DNA of 64,000 nt from Rubinisphaera italica. GTDB taxonomy: Bacteria > Planctomycetota > Planctomycetia > Planctomycetales > Planctomycetaceae. Positions 19,839 through 29,826 of this stretch are shown piece by piece. The first letter of the stretch is position 1. Each line of letters starts with the position of its first letter. The position numbers and the translations under genes are program-made. The notes beneath the pieces were generated by a model, which was given only the letters and a program-made list of their open reading frames with translations, was not told the origin of the DNA and did no database searches. Location: assembly GCF_007859715.1 (NCBI RefSeq), contig NZ_SJPG01000001.1, positions 4,702,001-4,766,000 of the forward strand, given 5' to 3'.

Positions 19839-22475
19839 ATGGCTTTCAAATTCGATAAATTAACAGTCAAGGCTCAGGAAGCTGTGCAACATGCTCAGCG
19901 ACTGGCCGAACAGCGCAATCATCAGCAGCTGCAACCGCTGCACTTGCTGATGGCACTCCTGGAGGAAACTGAGGGAGTCATTAAACCACTGCTGCAGAAA
20001 ATTGGTGTTAACCAACAGCAGTTGACCAGCATGGTTGATGGGGAACTGAAGCGATTTCCTTCCGTCTCTGGAGCCGATACCCAAGCCACTGCAACTCGGG
20101 CCATGATGGATACGCTTGAGAAAGCTCAGTCCATTGCCGATCAAATGCAGGATCAGTATGTGTCGACCGAGCATCTGTTTCTGGCGTTGGTCGAACGGGA
20201 TGATCAGCCGAAGCGATTGCTGGAACTCAATGGCGTCAAAAAAGAGGATGTCCTCGCGGCTCTGCAATCGGTTCGTGGTGGACAATCCGTGAATGACCAG
20301 AATCCTGAAGACAAATACCAGTCACTTGAACGCTACGGCAAAGATCTGGTCGCGCTGGCGAAGCGGGGCAAGATCGATCCAGTGATTGGTCGCGATAACG
20401 AAATCCGCCGCGTTGTGCAGGTTCTTTCCCGCCGCCGGAAGAACAATCCCGTTCTCATCGGAGAGCCGGGTGTTGGGAAAACGGCGATTATTGAAGGACT
20501 GGCTCATCGTATCGTACTGGGCGATGTCCCTCAGGTTCTCAAAGACAAGCGTGTTGTCGCGCTCGATATGGGAGCACTCGTAGCCGGGGCCAAATTCCGG
20601 GGTGAATTTGAAGATCGACTCAAAGCGGTTTTGAAAGAAGTTGAGCAATCCAACGGCAAGGTGATTCTCTTCATCGATGAATTACATACCGTTGTCGGAG
20701 CTGGGGCTTCGGAAGGGGCGATGGATGCGTCAAACCTCTTAAAACCGGCTCTTGCGCGTGGGGAAGTGCATTGCGTCGGTGCAACGACTCTCGAAGAGTA
20801 TCGCAAGTACATCGAAAAAGATGCTGCTCTGGAACGCCGGTTTCAGCCGGTCAAGGTGAATGAGCCAAGCGTGGAAGATACGATTGCCATTCTTCGCGGT
20901 CTCAAAGAACGATACGAGAAGCATCACAATATTAAAATTCGCGACTCTGCTCTCGAAGCCGCCGCGACATTGTCGGATCGATACATCAATGACCGATTCC
21001 TGCCTGATAAAGCCATCGACCTGGTCGACGAAGCCGCTTCCCGCGTGTCACTCGAATTACATAGTGTGCCGACGGAAATCGATGTGCTTCAACGCCGGTT
21101 GACTCGCCTCGAACTGGCTGCCCGTCAACTTTCTGAGGAGCAGGAAGATCATGCCGCGAAAGAGCGGGATGAAATTCAGGAGGAAATGGAAAGTGTTAAG
21201 CGGCAACTGGCCGAGTTGAATGAGCAATGGGAAGCTGAAAAGCTAGGCCTGGGCGATGTCAAAGGGACACGTCAGGCACTTGAGCAGGCAGAACTGGAGT
21301 ACTCTCAACTCGAAGCGGCTGTCAGAGAAAAACAGTCATCCGGCCAGGTTGTTTCGGAGCAGGATTATCAGAAACTGTACGAGCTGGATAACAAATTGAA
21401 GAAGCTGCGTTCTCAATTGGAACAGGAAGAAGCCGCGGCTGAGAAATCGACATCCAGTGAGACAAAAACCAAACTGCTGCGGACAGAAGTTGGTCCAGAA
21501 GAGATCGCGAACATTGTCAGCTCCTGGACGGGCGTGCCTGTTTCACGCATGTTGCAGACGGAGCGGGAAAAACTGCTCAACATGGAAGGGGCAATTCATC
21601 GCCGGATGATCAATCAGACCGAAGCGGTGGCTGCGGTTTCGAATGCGGTCCGTCGTTCGCGGTCCGGTTTACAAGATAAGAACCGACCCATCGGCTCATT
21701 CATTTTTCTGGGACCAACCGGTGTCGGAAAAACTGAGTTGTGTAAAGCACTGGCGGAGTTTCTATTTGATGATGAACGCAACATGATTCGCATCGACATG
21801 AGCGAGTTCATGGAACAGCATTCGGTCGCGAGATTGATTGGTGCTCCTCCGGGATATGTTGGCTACGAAGAAGGTGGTCGCTTGACTGAAGCGGTGCGTC
21901 GTCAGCCTTATTCGGTGATTCTGCTCGACGAAGTTGAGAAGGCTCATCGGGATGTGTTCAATGTTTTGCTGCAATTGCTCGATGACGGTCGCCTCACCGA
22001 TGGTCAGGGTCGAACGGTCGATTTCACAAATACGATTGTCGTGATGACATCCAATATCGGTTCGCAGCAGATTATGGAATACTCGGGGCAACTCGATGAT
22101 GACACGATTCGACAGACTGCTTTAGAACAGTTACGCAAGCACTTCCTACCAGAGTTTTTGAATCGTGTTGACGAAGTGATCGTCTTTCATCCGCTTGACC
22201 GGTCTGTCATCCGTCAGATTGTCGATTTGCAGATCAGTCGGCTGCAGAAGCAACTGACTGATCACGATTATCAACTGGAGGTTTCAGAAAACGCGAGAGC
22301 GTTGCTGGCCGAGGAAGGTTACGAACCTCAATACGGGGCTCGTCCTTTGAAACGCGTGATTCAGAATCGCCTGCAGAATGCGCTGGCTAATGCGATTCTC
22401 TCAGGAGAATTCCCGGAAGGTTCGACGATTGCCATTGATGAGCAGAATGGTGAGTTTACGTTTGCGAGTAAGTAA
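19839..22475 (+). CDS. clpB: ATP-dependent disaggregase ClpB
   Basis: An 878-residue Hsp100 protein, full length for ClpB. The N domain (1-145) is followed by AAA+ module 1 with Walker A GEPGVGKT (near 208-216) and Walker [11 protein letters not shown] long coiled-coil middle domain lies at about 410-540 and separates ClpB from ClpA/ClpC. AAA+ module 2 has GPTGVGKTE (near 625-633), [23 protein letters not shown] and Walker [12 protein letters not shown]. The C-terminal small domain ends with [11 protein letters not shown]. It works with DnaK to dissolve aggregates. The AGGAG ribosome site lies 7-10 bases before the ATG. Confidence 0.98.
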   Translation: MAFKFDKLTVKAQEAVQHAQRLAEQRNHQQLQPLHLLMALLEETEGVIKPLLQKIGVNQQQLTSMVDGELKRFPSVSGADTQATATRAMMDTLEKAQSIADQMQDQYVSTEHLFLALVERDDQPKRLLELNGVKKEDVLAALQSVRGGQSVNDQNPEDKYQSLERYGKDLVALAKRGKIDPVIGRDNEIRRVVQVLSRRRKNNPVLIGEPGVGKTAIIEGLAHRIVLGDVPQVLKDKRVVALDMGALVAGAKFRGEFEDRLKAVLKEVEQSNGKVILFIDELHTVVGAGASEGAMDASNLLKPALARGEVHCVGATTLEEYRKYIEKDAALERRFQPVKVNEPSVEDTIAILRGLKERYEKHHNIKIRDSALEAAATLSDRYINDRFLPDKAIDLVDEAASRVSLELHSVPTEIDVLQRRLTRLELAARQLSEEQEDHAAKERDEIQEEMESVKRQLAELNEQWEAEKLGLGDVKGTRQALEQAELEYSQLEAAVREKQSSGQVVSEQDYQKLYELDNKLKKLRSQLEQEEAAAEKSTSSETKTKLLRTEVGPEEIANIVSSWTGVPVSRMLQTEREKLLNMEGAIHRRMINQTEAVAAVSNAVRRSRSGLQDKNRPIGSFIFLGPTGVGKTELCKALAEFLFDDERNMIRIDMSEFMEQHSVARLIGAPPGYVGYEEGGRLTEAVRRQPYSVILLDEVEKAHRDVFNVLLQLLDDGRLTDGQGRTVDFTNTIVVMTSNIGSQQIMEYSGQLDDDTIRQTALEQLRKHFLPEFLNRVDEVIVFHPLDRSVIRQIVDLQISRLQKQLTDHDYQLEVSENARALLAEEGYEPQYGARPLKRVIQNRLQNALANAILSGEFPEGSTIAIDEQNGEFTFASK

Positions 22476-22534
22476 GTGGAATAACTGGCGAGCCGAGTCA
22501 GTCATGACTCAGGTGTGGTCACGCTTTTATAAAG

Positions 22535-22650
22535 TTCCCTCTCCCACAGGGAGAGGGTTAGGGTGAGGGGAATCGGCGTGAGATTTTTTGTGCGTCGAAG
22601 GTATCCCCTCATCCAGCCTTCGGCCACCATCTCCCCAGGGAGAAGGAAAG
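22535..22650. repeat. PAL-E paired repeat (CCTCTCCC type)
   Basis: TTCCCTCTCCCACAGGGAGAGGG followed by TTAGGGTGAGGGG, then an inverse partner ending CTCCCCAGGGAGAAGGAAAG. Same element as 9862-9985. It lies between the convergent clpB and modC genes. Confidence 0.75.
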
Positions 22651-22696
22651 AATACCAGTTTCCAGGGGATAGGAAAGACGTCAGATCCCCCCTGAG

Positions 22697-23797
22697 TTAT
22701 TCCACCATCGGGATCAAATGAATCGAGGAAGCTTTAATCATCGCCATCACCTGGCTGCCGTTCTGGAGATGCAATTCCTGAGCGGCTGATGGCGTGATGA
22801 GTGATGTCAATTCAAGGCTTCGATTCTCTCCACACTCCAGGCCGATTCGAATGAGCGGGCCTTCGGGAGTGATCCATTTTACAAACGCATGCAAGTGATT
22901 TCTGCTGCTCAGCGTCCCAGCTTCGCCTCTGCTTAATGTGACATGTTCTCCTTTGATACAGACATGGACTTTTCGGTAGAGCGATACCGTATCGACGGCC
23001 AGCAATTTCACACCTTGTATTTCAATGGTGGCCATACCGTCTTTACGATTCATGACTTCACCGACTTCGATAGTTTCGATGCCTACAATCCGCGCGACTT
23101 CTGGTCCGTTTGGACGAGAAAAGACGTCTTCGACAGGACCGCATTGCAGAGTTTTGCCTTCTTTCATCACAATCATCTGATCAGCCAGTGAAATCGCTTC
23201 CGTCCGATCGTGTGTCACGAGGACGACAGGAATTTTGAATTGACTGAGCAATTTTCGCATTTGCAGCCGCAGTTCATCCCTCATTGTTGAATCCAAGGCA
23301 GAGAGAGGTTCGTCTAACAAAAGTAGTCTCGGTTTACGAACGAGAGCTCTTGCCAGTGCGACACGCTGCTGTTGACCTCCTGAGATTTGATGAGGCAAGC
23401 GATCCTCTAAACCTGTCAGATGAAATCGCTCCAGGAATTCGCCAACAATTTGATTTCGCTTTTGCTTCTCCAGACGTAATCCATAGCCAATATTTTGACT
23501 CACCGTCATATGCGGAAATAGTGCGTAATCTTGAAAACAGAAGCCGACATCCCGTTTTTGCGGCGGCAGGCAAATGGACGTGTTCTCATCGAACCAGAGA
23601 TCATCATCACATTTGATAGAGCCGGTTTCTGGGCGAATCAACCCAGCCAGGCTGCGGAGAATGGTCGTCTTGCCACAGCCGGATGGACCGAACAGCACGG
23701 TGATTGAAAATTCCTGTGATGGTTGTGAAAAGTCAGCGGAGATCTGCGTGCCGCCGGAATAATGCTTTTCAAAATGAGTATCGAGCAGAGCTGTCAT
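22697..23797 (-). CDS. modC: Molybdate ABC transporter ATP-binding protein ModC
   Basis: A 366-residue ABC ATPase that powers molybdate (or tungstate) uptake at the inner face of the membrane. Walker A is GPSGCGKTT, the Q-loop is FCFQDYALFPHM, the signature is SGGQQQRVALARAL and Walker B is LLLLDEPLSALD. The C-terminal third is a TOBE-type domain that can bind the oxyanion. The start is the ATG at 23797, whose ATGA overlaps the TGA of modB; a longer in-frame reading to 23836 would overlap modB by 43 bases and is unlikely. It is the third gene of modABC. Confidence 0.93.
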   Translation of the reverse strand: MTALLDTHFEKHYSGGTQISADFSQPSQEFSITVLFGPSGCGKTTILRSLAGLIRPETGSIKCDDDLWFDENTSICLPPQKRDVGFCFQDYALFPHMTVSQNIGYGLRLEKQKRNQIVGEFLERFHLTGLEDRLPHQISGGQQQRVALARALVRKPRLLLLDEPLSALDSTMRDELRLQMRKLLSQFKIPVVLVTHDRTEAISLADQMIVMKEGKTLQCGPVEDVFSRPNGPEVARIVGIETIEVGEVMNRKDGMATIEIQGVKLLAVDTVSLYRKVHVCIKGEHVTLSRGEAGTLSSRNHLHAFVKWITPEGPLIRIGLECGENRSLELTSLITPSAAQELHLQNGSQVMAMIKASSIHLIPMVE

Positions 23798-24456
23798 CTC
23801 TGGCCTCCCCTTTGAGACAACAGATGCACACAACACAGCACGATTATTGAAAATAAGATGAGCCAGAAGGAAGTTCTACTGGCTGAGGCGTAATCGAGAG
23901 CCTGGACATCATCGTAAATGGAAATCGAGAGTGTGCGTGTGACGCCGGGGATATTTCCGCCGATCATCAGCACCACGCCAAATTCGCCGATGCAATGAGT
24001 GAAAGTCAGGATCAATCCTGAAAGGATCCCCGGCCAACTGAGGGGAAATGTGATTCGCCAGAAGGTTCGCCAGTTCGATTCACCCAGACACCACGAGGCT
24101 TCAATCAATTTTCGATCCATTCTCTCAAAGGCAGCGACAAAAGGTCGGACTGCAAAGGGGAGGTTGTACAAAACCGATCCCAGCAAAATGCCAGCAAAAG
24201 AGAATGGCAATCGGCTGTCGAAAAAACGCTCGTAAGAGTTGCCCAGCCAACCTTGTGGCCCCATTGCAATTAACAGATAGAAGCCGAGCACGGTCGGTGG
24301 AAGAATTAATGGGAGGGCGACGATTGCTTCGATTAGAAATCGCCCTCTCCAGTTTGTCGATGCCAGCCAGTAGGCGAGTGGAATACCCAGCACGAACAGA
24401 ATTGATGTGGTGCACAGTGCGAGCTTGAGAGTGAGTCCGATTGCGATCCAGTCCAT
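23794..24456 (-). CDS. modB: Molybdate ABC transporter permease ModB
   Basis: A 220-residue inner-membrane permease with about five helices. The cytoplasmic EAA-type loop that contacts ModC is visible as LIEASWCLGESNWRTFWRITFPLSWPGIL, cited here only by its core EASWCLGESNWRTFW. The N-terminal LALCTTSILFVLGIPLAYWL and IPGVTRTLSISIYDDVQALDY are typical of ModB. Its ATG shares one base with the modA stop (TGATG) and its stop overlaps the modC start, so the three proteins are translationally coupled. Confidence 0.93.
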   Translation of the reverse strand: MDWIAIGLTLKLALCTTSILFVLGIPLAYWLASTNWRGRFLIEAIVALPLILPPTVLGFYLLIAMGPQGWLGNSYERFFDSRLPFSFAGILLGSVLYNLPFAVRPFVAAFERMDRKLIEASWCLGESNWRTFWRITFPLSWPGILSGLILTFTHCIGEFGVVLMIGGNIPGVTRTLSISIYDDVQALDYASASRTSFWLILFSIIVLCCVHLLSQRGGQR

Positions 24457-25253
24457 CAGTTCGCCTCGGGAATCGAATAGCCAAAGCGGAACAAAATTTT
24501 CTGACCATTAGATCCGAGAACAAACTCACGGAATTGCCGGGCGGCTTCGGGATGTGAAGTGGTTTTTAGGATTCCACCTGCCTGAATAATCGGGGAATAA
24601 GCGTCAGTGGGTATCTTCCAATATTGCCCGCGATTTTTCTGCTCGGGCACACAGACTTGTGAGAATGCCAGCACGCCCACATCAGCCGCTTTTGACTCGA
24701 CGAAGTGAGTCGTCTGGGAAATGTTTTCTCCGAGCACAAGCTTATCTTTGATTTGATCGTACAACTCAAAATGCTGCATCGCTTCGACAGCAGCCGAGCC
24801 GTAGGGAGCGAGACGGGGATTGGCGATTGCGATCTTTTTCACGGAAGGATCGAGCAAAATCTGCAACCCGGAAGCTTCCAGATCGAGTGGAGAACCTTCT
24901 GGCACCCAGAGAACAATCTGTCCGGAAGCGTAGGGGAAATAATCGGCTTCGGCAATCAAATTTTGTTCGACAAGTTTCTGTGGGTAGTTCGTATCTGCGG
25001 AAAAGAAGATGTCGTAGGGAGCGAGCTGCGAGAGTTGAGAAAAGAATTGCCCGGAAGACCCATAAGTTATCTCTAATGAGATGGCCGGCTGACTCTCCTC
25101 AAATTTCGATTCTATTTCTGTCATGGCATACTGAAGATTAGCCGCGGCTGCGACTTTGAGGACGATAGTTTCATGCCCAGACGTTTGCTCAACATGTGAA
25201 TCTGCACAGCCAGCAATAAATACAAGAAACATTAGTAGCCAAAGTGAATTCAT
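24456..25253 (-). CDS. modA: Molybdate-binding lipoprotein ModA
   Basis: A 265-residue substrate-binding protein for the transporter encoded just downstream. It has a lipoprotein signal (lipobox FIAGC, Cys16). Characteristic segments: LKVAAAANLQYAM, a YGSSGQFFSQL oxyanion loop, the FFSADTNYPQKL segment, and ANPRLAPYGSAAVEAM. Tyr, Ser and Asp contacts of the family appear conserved. First gene of modABC. No ModE-type regulator gene and no molybdopterin synthesis genes are in the window. Confidence 0.93.
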   Translation of the reverse strand: MNSLWLLMFLVFIAGCADSHVEQTSGHETIVLKVAAAANLQYAMTEIESKFEESQPAISLEITYGSSGQFFSQLSQLAPYDIFFSADTNYPQKLVEQNLIAEADYFPYASGQIVLWVPEGSPLDLEASGLQILLDPSVKKIAIANPRLAPYGSAAVEAMQHFELYDQIKDKLVLGENISQTTHFVESKAADVGVLAFSQVCVPEQKNRGQYWKIPTDAYSPIIQAGGILKTTSHPEAARQFREFVLGSNGQKILFRFGYSIPEAN

Positions 25254-25296
25254 CGCAATTCAACATTAAAATAATTCTAGTGAGGCGAGCCAGTCA

Positions 25297-25379
25297 GGGT
25301 GGCGAGGCGCTCTCGAATAGAAGCCCCCCGAATCGTTGAACTTTCGGGGGCTTCCGCTGAAGCGGAGCGCCCCCGCCAC
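25297..25379. repeat. PAL-H paired palindrome
   Basis: GGTGGCGAGGCGCTCT near the start and AGCGGAGCGCCCCCGCCA at the end form the outer inverse pair. The inner pair is AAGCCCCC with GGGGGCTT. A related half element is at 57052-57092. This and the PAL-B arm at 25413-25436 fill the 274-base gap between modA and the exporter gene; I see no gene there. Confidence 0.7.
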
Positions 25380-25412
25380 TCATGAATTCTTGAGTCGCGA
25401 AGTTCGCACATT

Positions 25413-25436
25413 ATGTCAGTCACAGCCTGACCTGCC
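25413..25436. repeat. Single palindrome, PAL-B family
   Basis: ATGTCAGTCACAGCCTGACC: a slightly decayed PAL-B arm about 90 bases upstream of the ABC exporter gene. Confidence 0.5.
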
Positions 25437-25527
25437 CTTGAGGTACTTATTAAATCTCTTATGACTGCATATAATTCAACCACAAAACTCAACAATCGAA
25501 ATTTTAACGGGAACTCCTGAAACATTC

Positions 25528-27444
25528 ATGCAGCGTCAACCTACGAGCCGTCAGAAATTTGATGAATATCGAGCCGATTTTCTTGATAAGGAAGTCCGTA
25601 ATTCGAAGATGTCCGGCAAAAAGCGGGAGCGATCCTCACGGAAGCTGATTGCCGATTTCTTTGGACTGTTGCGGGGACATTACGCGGCTATCACTCTTTC
25701 ACTCGGCACATTAACGATTGCGACAGTCCTTGCGTTGTTGCCACCAGTCGGGATCAAATTTGTGGTCGATTATGTCCTCGGTGACAAATCGATGCCGACA
25801 ACTTTTCCGAGTTGGATTCCACGAGAGCCGTGGCCGTTATTGATGACAATAACTCTCGGCGTCCTCGGGATCTCACTGATCAAAACATTGCTGCATGTCT
25901 GGGGTCGCTGGCATGCGACACGCGTCACTAAGTTAGTGCAGATGTCGGTTCGCAAGAAAGTTTACGATCATGCGATTCGACTGCCGTTGCATCGAATACA
26001 CGAACTCCGCTCGGGAGGAGCAGCCAGTATTCTGAGGCAAGATGCAGGAAGTGTCGGCGATCTCGTGTTCGGGATGTTATACAATCCGTGGCGGGCGTTG
26101 ATTCAATTGCTCGGCAGCCTGCTCGTTTTAGCATGGGTGGACTGGAAACTGTTGATCGGGGCTTCGTTGTTGATTCCTGTCGTCTATGTCACCCACAAAA
26201 CGTGGATCAGTCGGATTCGTCCGCAGTTTCGCAAAGTGCGCGCTCAGCGGGAGGAAGTGGATAGTCAGGCGACGGAATCGTTTGGAGGCATTCGCATTGT
26301 TCGCGGATTCAGCCAGCAGCGTGCGGAAACAAATCGGCTGATGCGTGGTAATCATCTGATGGGGCGGCAGGAATTATACGCATGGTGGTGGATGCGGCTC
26401 ATTGAAATTGTCTGGGAAACGATCATCCCTCTCGCCTCGGCTGGACTGCTGCTGTATGGCGGTTATCAGGTGCTACAGGGTACTTTATCGCTGGGCGATT
26501 TGATGATGTTCCTCGTTTATCTGCTGATGCTCCTCGATCCCCTGGCGGTGCTCGCACAAAGTGCGGCCACCTTCCAGAACAGCCTCTCAGGATTGGATCG
26601 AGTTCTCGATCTGCTGGAAGAAACTCAGGAGATGGAGAGTGATCGTGAGACCAGACTTCTTGATCTGGAAACCTGCGATGGAAAAATCACTTTTGAGAAT
26701 GTCAGTTTCAGTTACCCGGCTGCCGATCAGCCGGCGTTGATTGACTGTTCGATTGAAATCCAACCGGGAGAAACCATTGCCCTGGTTGGGCCGAGTGGAG
26801 CCGGGAAAACGACCTTCTGTAATCTGGTCGCTCGATTTTACGATCCGACTTCCGGCTCCATGAAAATTGATGGAGTTGACTTGCGCGATCTCGAAGTTGA
26901 AAGTTATCGGCGTTTGGTCGGCATCGTTGAACAGGATGTCTTTCTGTTTGATGGGACTGTCGCTGCTAACATTGGATACGGAGATCGCTCGGCTTCTCTC
27001 GACGATATTAAACGAGCAGCGAAAATCGCCAATGCGGCTGAATTCATTGAGCAACTTCCGAAGCAGTACGACACGATCATCGGTGAACGGGGTGTCAAAT
27101 TGAGCGGAGGTCAACGGCAGCGACTGGCGATTGCTCGAGCTGTCCTGGCCGATCCACGAATTCTGATTCTTGATGAAGCAACCAGCAATCTCGATACCGA
27201 AAGCGAACGGCTCATTCAGTCGAGTATGGTTTCGCTAATGGAAAACCGAACCTGCTTCGTGATTGCCCATCGACTGAGCACAATCATACATGCGGATCGA
27301 ATTATCGTTTTGCGAGCCGGGCGGATACTGGAAGTTGGAACGCATGCCGAATTGATGGCTGAAGATGGGGTCTATCGAGAAATGGTGCGGATGCAAACCT
27401 CAGAAGAACGGATCCCTGATCAGGAAGTTTCCGGTTCGGTGTAA
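25528..27444 (+). CDS. ABC exporter, fused permease-ATPase (MsbA type)
   Basis: A 638-residue half-transporter, probably homodimeric, that exports a lipid or hydrophobic compound. Residues about 45-340 hold six membrane helices. The ATPase domain (about 375-620) has Walker A GPSGAGKTTF, Q-loop VGIVEQDVFLFDGTV, signature LSGGQRQRLAIARAV, Walker B ILILDEATSNLD and the switch His in IAHRLSTI. The start at 25528 has only a weak GGGA upstream; a later ATG at 25609 is possible and would drop 27 residues. It is a single gene flanked by repeats. MsbA-like lipid A export is one option; the substrate cannot be read from sequence. Confidence 0.9.
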   Translation: MQRQPTSRQKFDEYRADFLDKEVRNSKMSGKKRERSSRKLIADFFGLLRGHYAAITLSLGTLTIATVLALLPPVGIKFVVDYVLGDKSMPTTFPSWIPREPWPLLMTITLGVLGISLIKTLLHVWGRWHATRVTKLVQMSVRKKVYDHAIRLPLHRIHELRSGGAASILRQDAGSVGDLVFGMLYNPWRALIQLLGSLLVLAWVDWKLLIGASLLIPVVYVTHKTWISRIRPQFRKVRAQREEVDSQATESFGGIRIVRGFSQQRAETNRLMRGNHLMGRQELYAWWWMRLIEIVWETIIPLASAGLLLYGGYQVLQGTLSLGDLMMFLVYLLMLLDPLAVLAQSAATFQNSLSGLDRVLDLLEETQEMESDRETRLLDLETCDGKITFENVSFSYPAADQPALIDCSIEIQPGETIALVGPSGAGKTTFCNLVARFYDPTSGSMKIDGVDLRDLEVESYRRLVGIVEQDVFLFDGTVAANIGYGDRSASLDDIKRAAKIANAAEFIEQLPKQYDTIIGERGVKLSGGQRQRLAIARAVLADPRILILDEATSNLDTESERLIQSSMVSLMENRTCFVIAHRLSTIIHADRIIVLRAGRILEVGTHAELMAEDGVYREMVRMQTSEERIPDQEVSGSV

Positions 27445-27457
27445 CAAATTCTTATTA

Positions 27458-27527
27458 TACAAGCACGAAGCGCAAGCGAGTGAGTCATCACGCATTTGAA
27501 CTCACTCGCTTGCGCTTCGTGCTTGTA
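27458..27527. repeat. PAL-A 70-bp paired palindrome
   Basis: Same element and same 70-bp length as 15745-15814: TACAAGCACGAAGCGCAAGC at one end and its exact inverse at the other. It starts 14 bases after the exporter stop. Confidence 0.85.
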
Positions 27528-27634
27528 TTTGCGATAAATTGCCGCAGGGAATATTCTACCTCTCTTTGTATAGATTTATTTGCTATGATAGAGGAATCAC
27601 CAATCCTCATTCCCGCAAAGCTGAGGCGATGCTC

Positions 27635-28945
27635 ATGCCCCATCTGCAATTCCAATTATTTCTGAAACAGCTCTGCATTTCTTATGTGCTTCTGATCGGA
27701 TTCAGTTCTTCAGTTCACGCTCAACTGGAATTTGAATCCCCTCCCATCGATTATCAAAATGCACCAGCAGAGAATCCTGTAGCCAGGTTACATGCGGATC
27801 TGGTAGCCGGTCGTGTCCAGTTGGAATATTCCGAAGAGCATGGATACCTTCCGGCTTTGCTGGATGCTTTGGACATTTCCCCGGAATCTCAGGTTTTGGT
27901 GTTTTCACAGACAAGTTTTCAGCTTCGAAAAATTACGCCCCAGAAACCCCGCGCGATTTATTTCAACGACGAAACTTACGTCGGCTGGGTTCAGCACAGC
28001 GACCTGCTCGAGATTTCGACGGCTGATCCAAACCTGGGTGCGGTTTTTTATTCCCTGGAATATTCACCAGCAAAGCAGCCGTCTCTCATTCGTGATCAGG
28101 GGCATTGCCTCACTTGCCATGCTTCATCACGGACAAAAAATGTCCCCGGCCATCTGGTTCGCTCTGTTTTTGTGGATCGTCGCGGACAACTTTTGCTTTC
28201 TGCCGGGACCTTCAATACAGAACATTCCAGCCCATTCTCTGAACGCTGGGGAGGCTGGTATGTAACGGGAACTCATGGAACGATGCGTCATATGGGCAAT
28301 GCGATTGTGAGTGAACCCGATGCCCTCGAAAAGATTGATCGTGAAGCAGGCGCCAATCTGGTCTCGCTCGATTCTCTATTTGAAACTTCGCCTTATCTGT
28401 CATCGCATAGCGATCTGGTCGCACTGATGGTTCTCGAACATCAAACAGCGATGCATAATCATTTCACATTTGCCCAGATGGACTCCCGCCTGGCTGATCA
28501 TTACGACGGCATCATGAACAAGGCTCTCGAACGACCAGCCGGGTATCAAAGTGAAAGCACCGTCAGGCGATTTCAGGCGGCGACGGAAAAAATCGTCCAA
28601 TACATGCTCTTCTGCGACGAATTCAAACTCGAATCTCCCGTAGCTGGGACATCCGGCTTTGCCGATTATTTTTCTGCCCTTGGTCCAAAAGATTCTCAAG
28701 GCCGTTCCCTCCGCGATTTTGATTTAAAGACTCGGCTTTTCAAGTATCCGTGCAGCTACCTCATCTATGCAGATTCGTTTCAGCAATTACCACAGCCCGT
28801 TGTTGATCAGGTGCTAAGCCGTCTGGAGGAGATTCTGACAGCCGAAACTGTTGAAGCAGAGTTCGCTCATTTGAGTGATGAGGATCGTCAGGCGATTTAC
28901 GAGATTCTCAGTGAGACCCTGCCGCAATGGAAAACGTCGCGTTGA
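27635..28945 (+). CDS. Secreted protein with single CxxCH haem motif
   Basis: A protein of 436 residues that I do not recognise as a named family. A signal peptide ends near SSVHAQ. One c-type haem-binding motif, CLTCH, lies near residue 162, inside GHCLTCHASSRT. Other segments include AIYFNDETYVGWVQ, a string of His (MVLEHQTAMHNHFTF) that could supply a haem or metal ligand, and a C-terminal Asp/Glu-rich helix. Of the possible starts, the ATG at 27635 is preceded by GAGG at a normal distance; an ATG at 27629 is also possible, and the longer frame from 27539 enters a repeat. A periplasmic electron carrier is plausible, not shown. Confidence 0.72.
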   Translation: MPHLQFQLFLKQLCISYVLLIGFSSSVHAQLEFESPPIDYQNAPAENPVARLHADLVAGRVQLEYSEEHGYLPALLDALDISPESQVLVFSQTSFQLRKITPQKPRAIYFNDETYVGWVQHSDLLEISTADPNLGAVFYSLEYSPAKQPSLIRDQGHCLTCHASSRTKNVPGHLVRSVFVDRRGQLLLSAGTFNTEHSSPFSERWGGWYVTGTHGTMRHMGNAIVSEPDALEKIDREAGANLVSLDSLFETSPYLSSHSDLVALMVLEHQTAMHNHFTFAQMDSRLADHYDGIMNKALERPAGYQSESTVRRFQAATEKIVQYMLFCDEFKLESPVAGTSGFADYFSALGPKDSQGRSLRDFDLKTRLFKYPCSYLIYADSFQQLPQPVVDQVLSRLEEILTAETVEAEFAHLSDEDRQAIYEILSETLPQWKTSR

Positions 28946-28996
28946 TAAATGATATTGAAATACATTTCATTTGCATGACAGAAAGGTATTGATTCC

Positions 28997-29010
28997 ACAG
29001 TTGCAACTGT
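28997..29010. promoter_or_regulatory. 14-bp palindrome in the hsp20 promoter region
   Basis: ACAGTTGCAACTGT is a perfect palindrome 76-89 bases before the hsp20 start. TTGATT (28989-28994) on one side and AATGAT (29014-29019) on the other could be a weak -35/-10 pair, so the palindrome would sit under the polymerase like a repressor operator. It does not match the CIRCE heat-shock element. Confidence 0.45.
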
Positions 29011-29085
29011 CACAATGATAGAAGGAGAGCTGTCTCCGACAATCAATACAAATCTCCCATTTGGGTTCAACAGGAGTCGCTAATC

Positions 29086-29598
29086 ATGAATCAGAAATGT
29101 AACACCGAATCGACCAATCAACGATTCTCACAAGCTGTCGAACGTTTTCGCACGGAACTGGATCGTTTAACCGACATGGCCTGGACACGAGGCGAAGAAG
29201 TCCTCGGGCAGTTTCGCAATCAGGATTCGACATCGTGCGACTGGACGCCGGCTGTCGATATTGTGGAAACCAACGATACGATTGTGGTGTTCATGAATCT
29301 GCCCGGCTTGAGTTCCAATGATGTGGAACTGACATTGATCGGCAACACTCTCGAAGTGACTGCCGATTTGAACTCGCTCACCTTGCAGGATCATGATCGT
29401 GTGATTAAACGAGAACGACCTACCGGGCATCTCAAACGTGTCGTGACACTGCCCTGCCCGGTCGAAAACGACTCCGCATCCGCCCAGACCGAAAAGGGTG
29501 TGTTCAAAGTTGAGATGCAGAAATCGGTTGATAACCGCATTCGCAAAGTCCCTATCACTCAGGTCGACGAACCTGCTCATCAAACACAGCATGTGTAG
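29086..29598 (+). CDS. Small heat-shock protein, Hsp20 / alpha-crystallin family
   Basis: A 170-residue ATP-independent holding chaperone that keeps unfolded proteins soluble for DnaK/ClpB. The alpha-crystallin domain covers residues about 50-150: [30 protein letters not shown], the [13 protein letters not shown] strand and the family motif region [11 protein letters not shown]. It has Cys in the N-terminal segment and the core. GGAG lies 9 bases before the ATG. Monocistronic, with a strong terminator and a palindrome upstream. Confidence 0.92.
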   Translation: MNQKCNTESTNQRFSQAVERFRTELDRLTDMAWTRGEEVLGQFRNQDSTSCDWTPAVDIVETNDTIVVFMNLPGLSSNDVELTLIGNTLEVTADLNSLTLQDHDRVIKRERPTGHLKRVVTLPCPVENDSASAQTEKGVFKVEMQKSVDNRIRKVPITQVDEPAHQTQHV

Positions 29599-29614
29599 GG
29601 CAACTCTGCTAAGT

Positions 29615-29663
29615 AAACAGGCTGGAAGGCACGTCCGAGAGGATAGGCTTCCAGCCTGTTTTC
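29615..29663 (+). terminator. Intrinsic terminator of hsp20
   Basis: AAACAGGCTGGAAG and CTTCCAGCCTGTTT form a 14-bp perfect stem, followed by TCG. The T-run lies within the stem end (CTGTTTTC), so termination is likely but the U-tract is short. Confidence 0.75.
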
Positions 29664-29826
29664 GTTTGCGATGCGGCTTGATTGAGTGATAAAGTTCAGC
29701 GAACATCAAAATTAAGGTGCTAACGGATTGCCTCTTTGAAGTGAAGCCGTTGCAGAATTGTTCTGTAAAGATCGAATTGTCTGCGGACAAACGATATGAT
29801 GCCCATCAATTTTGCTTCATTATTCA

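Noticed and set aside
25277..25525. Open frame of 82 residues upstream of the exporter gene, minus strand
   Set aside because: It consists mainly of PAL-H and PAL-B repeat sequence and has no ribosome site.
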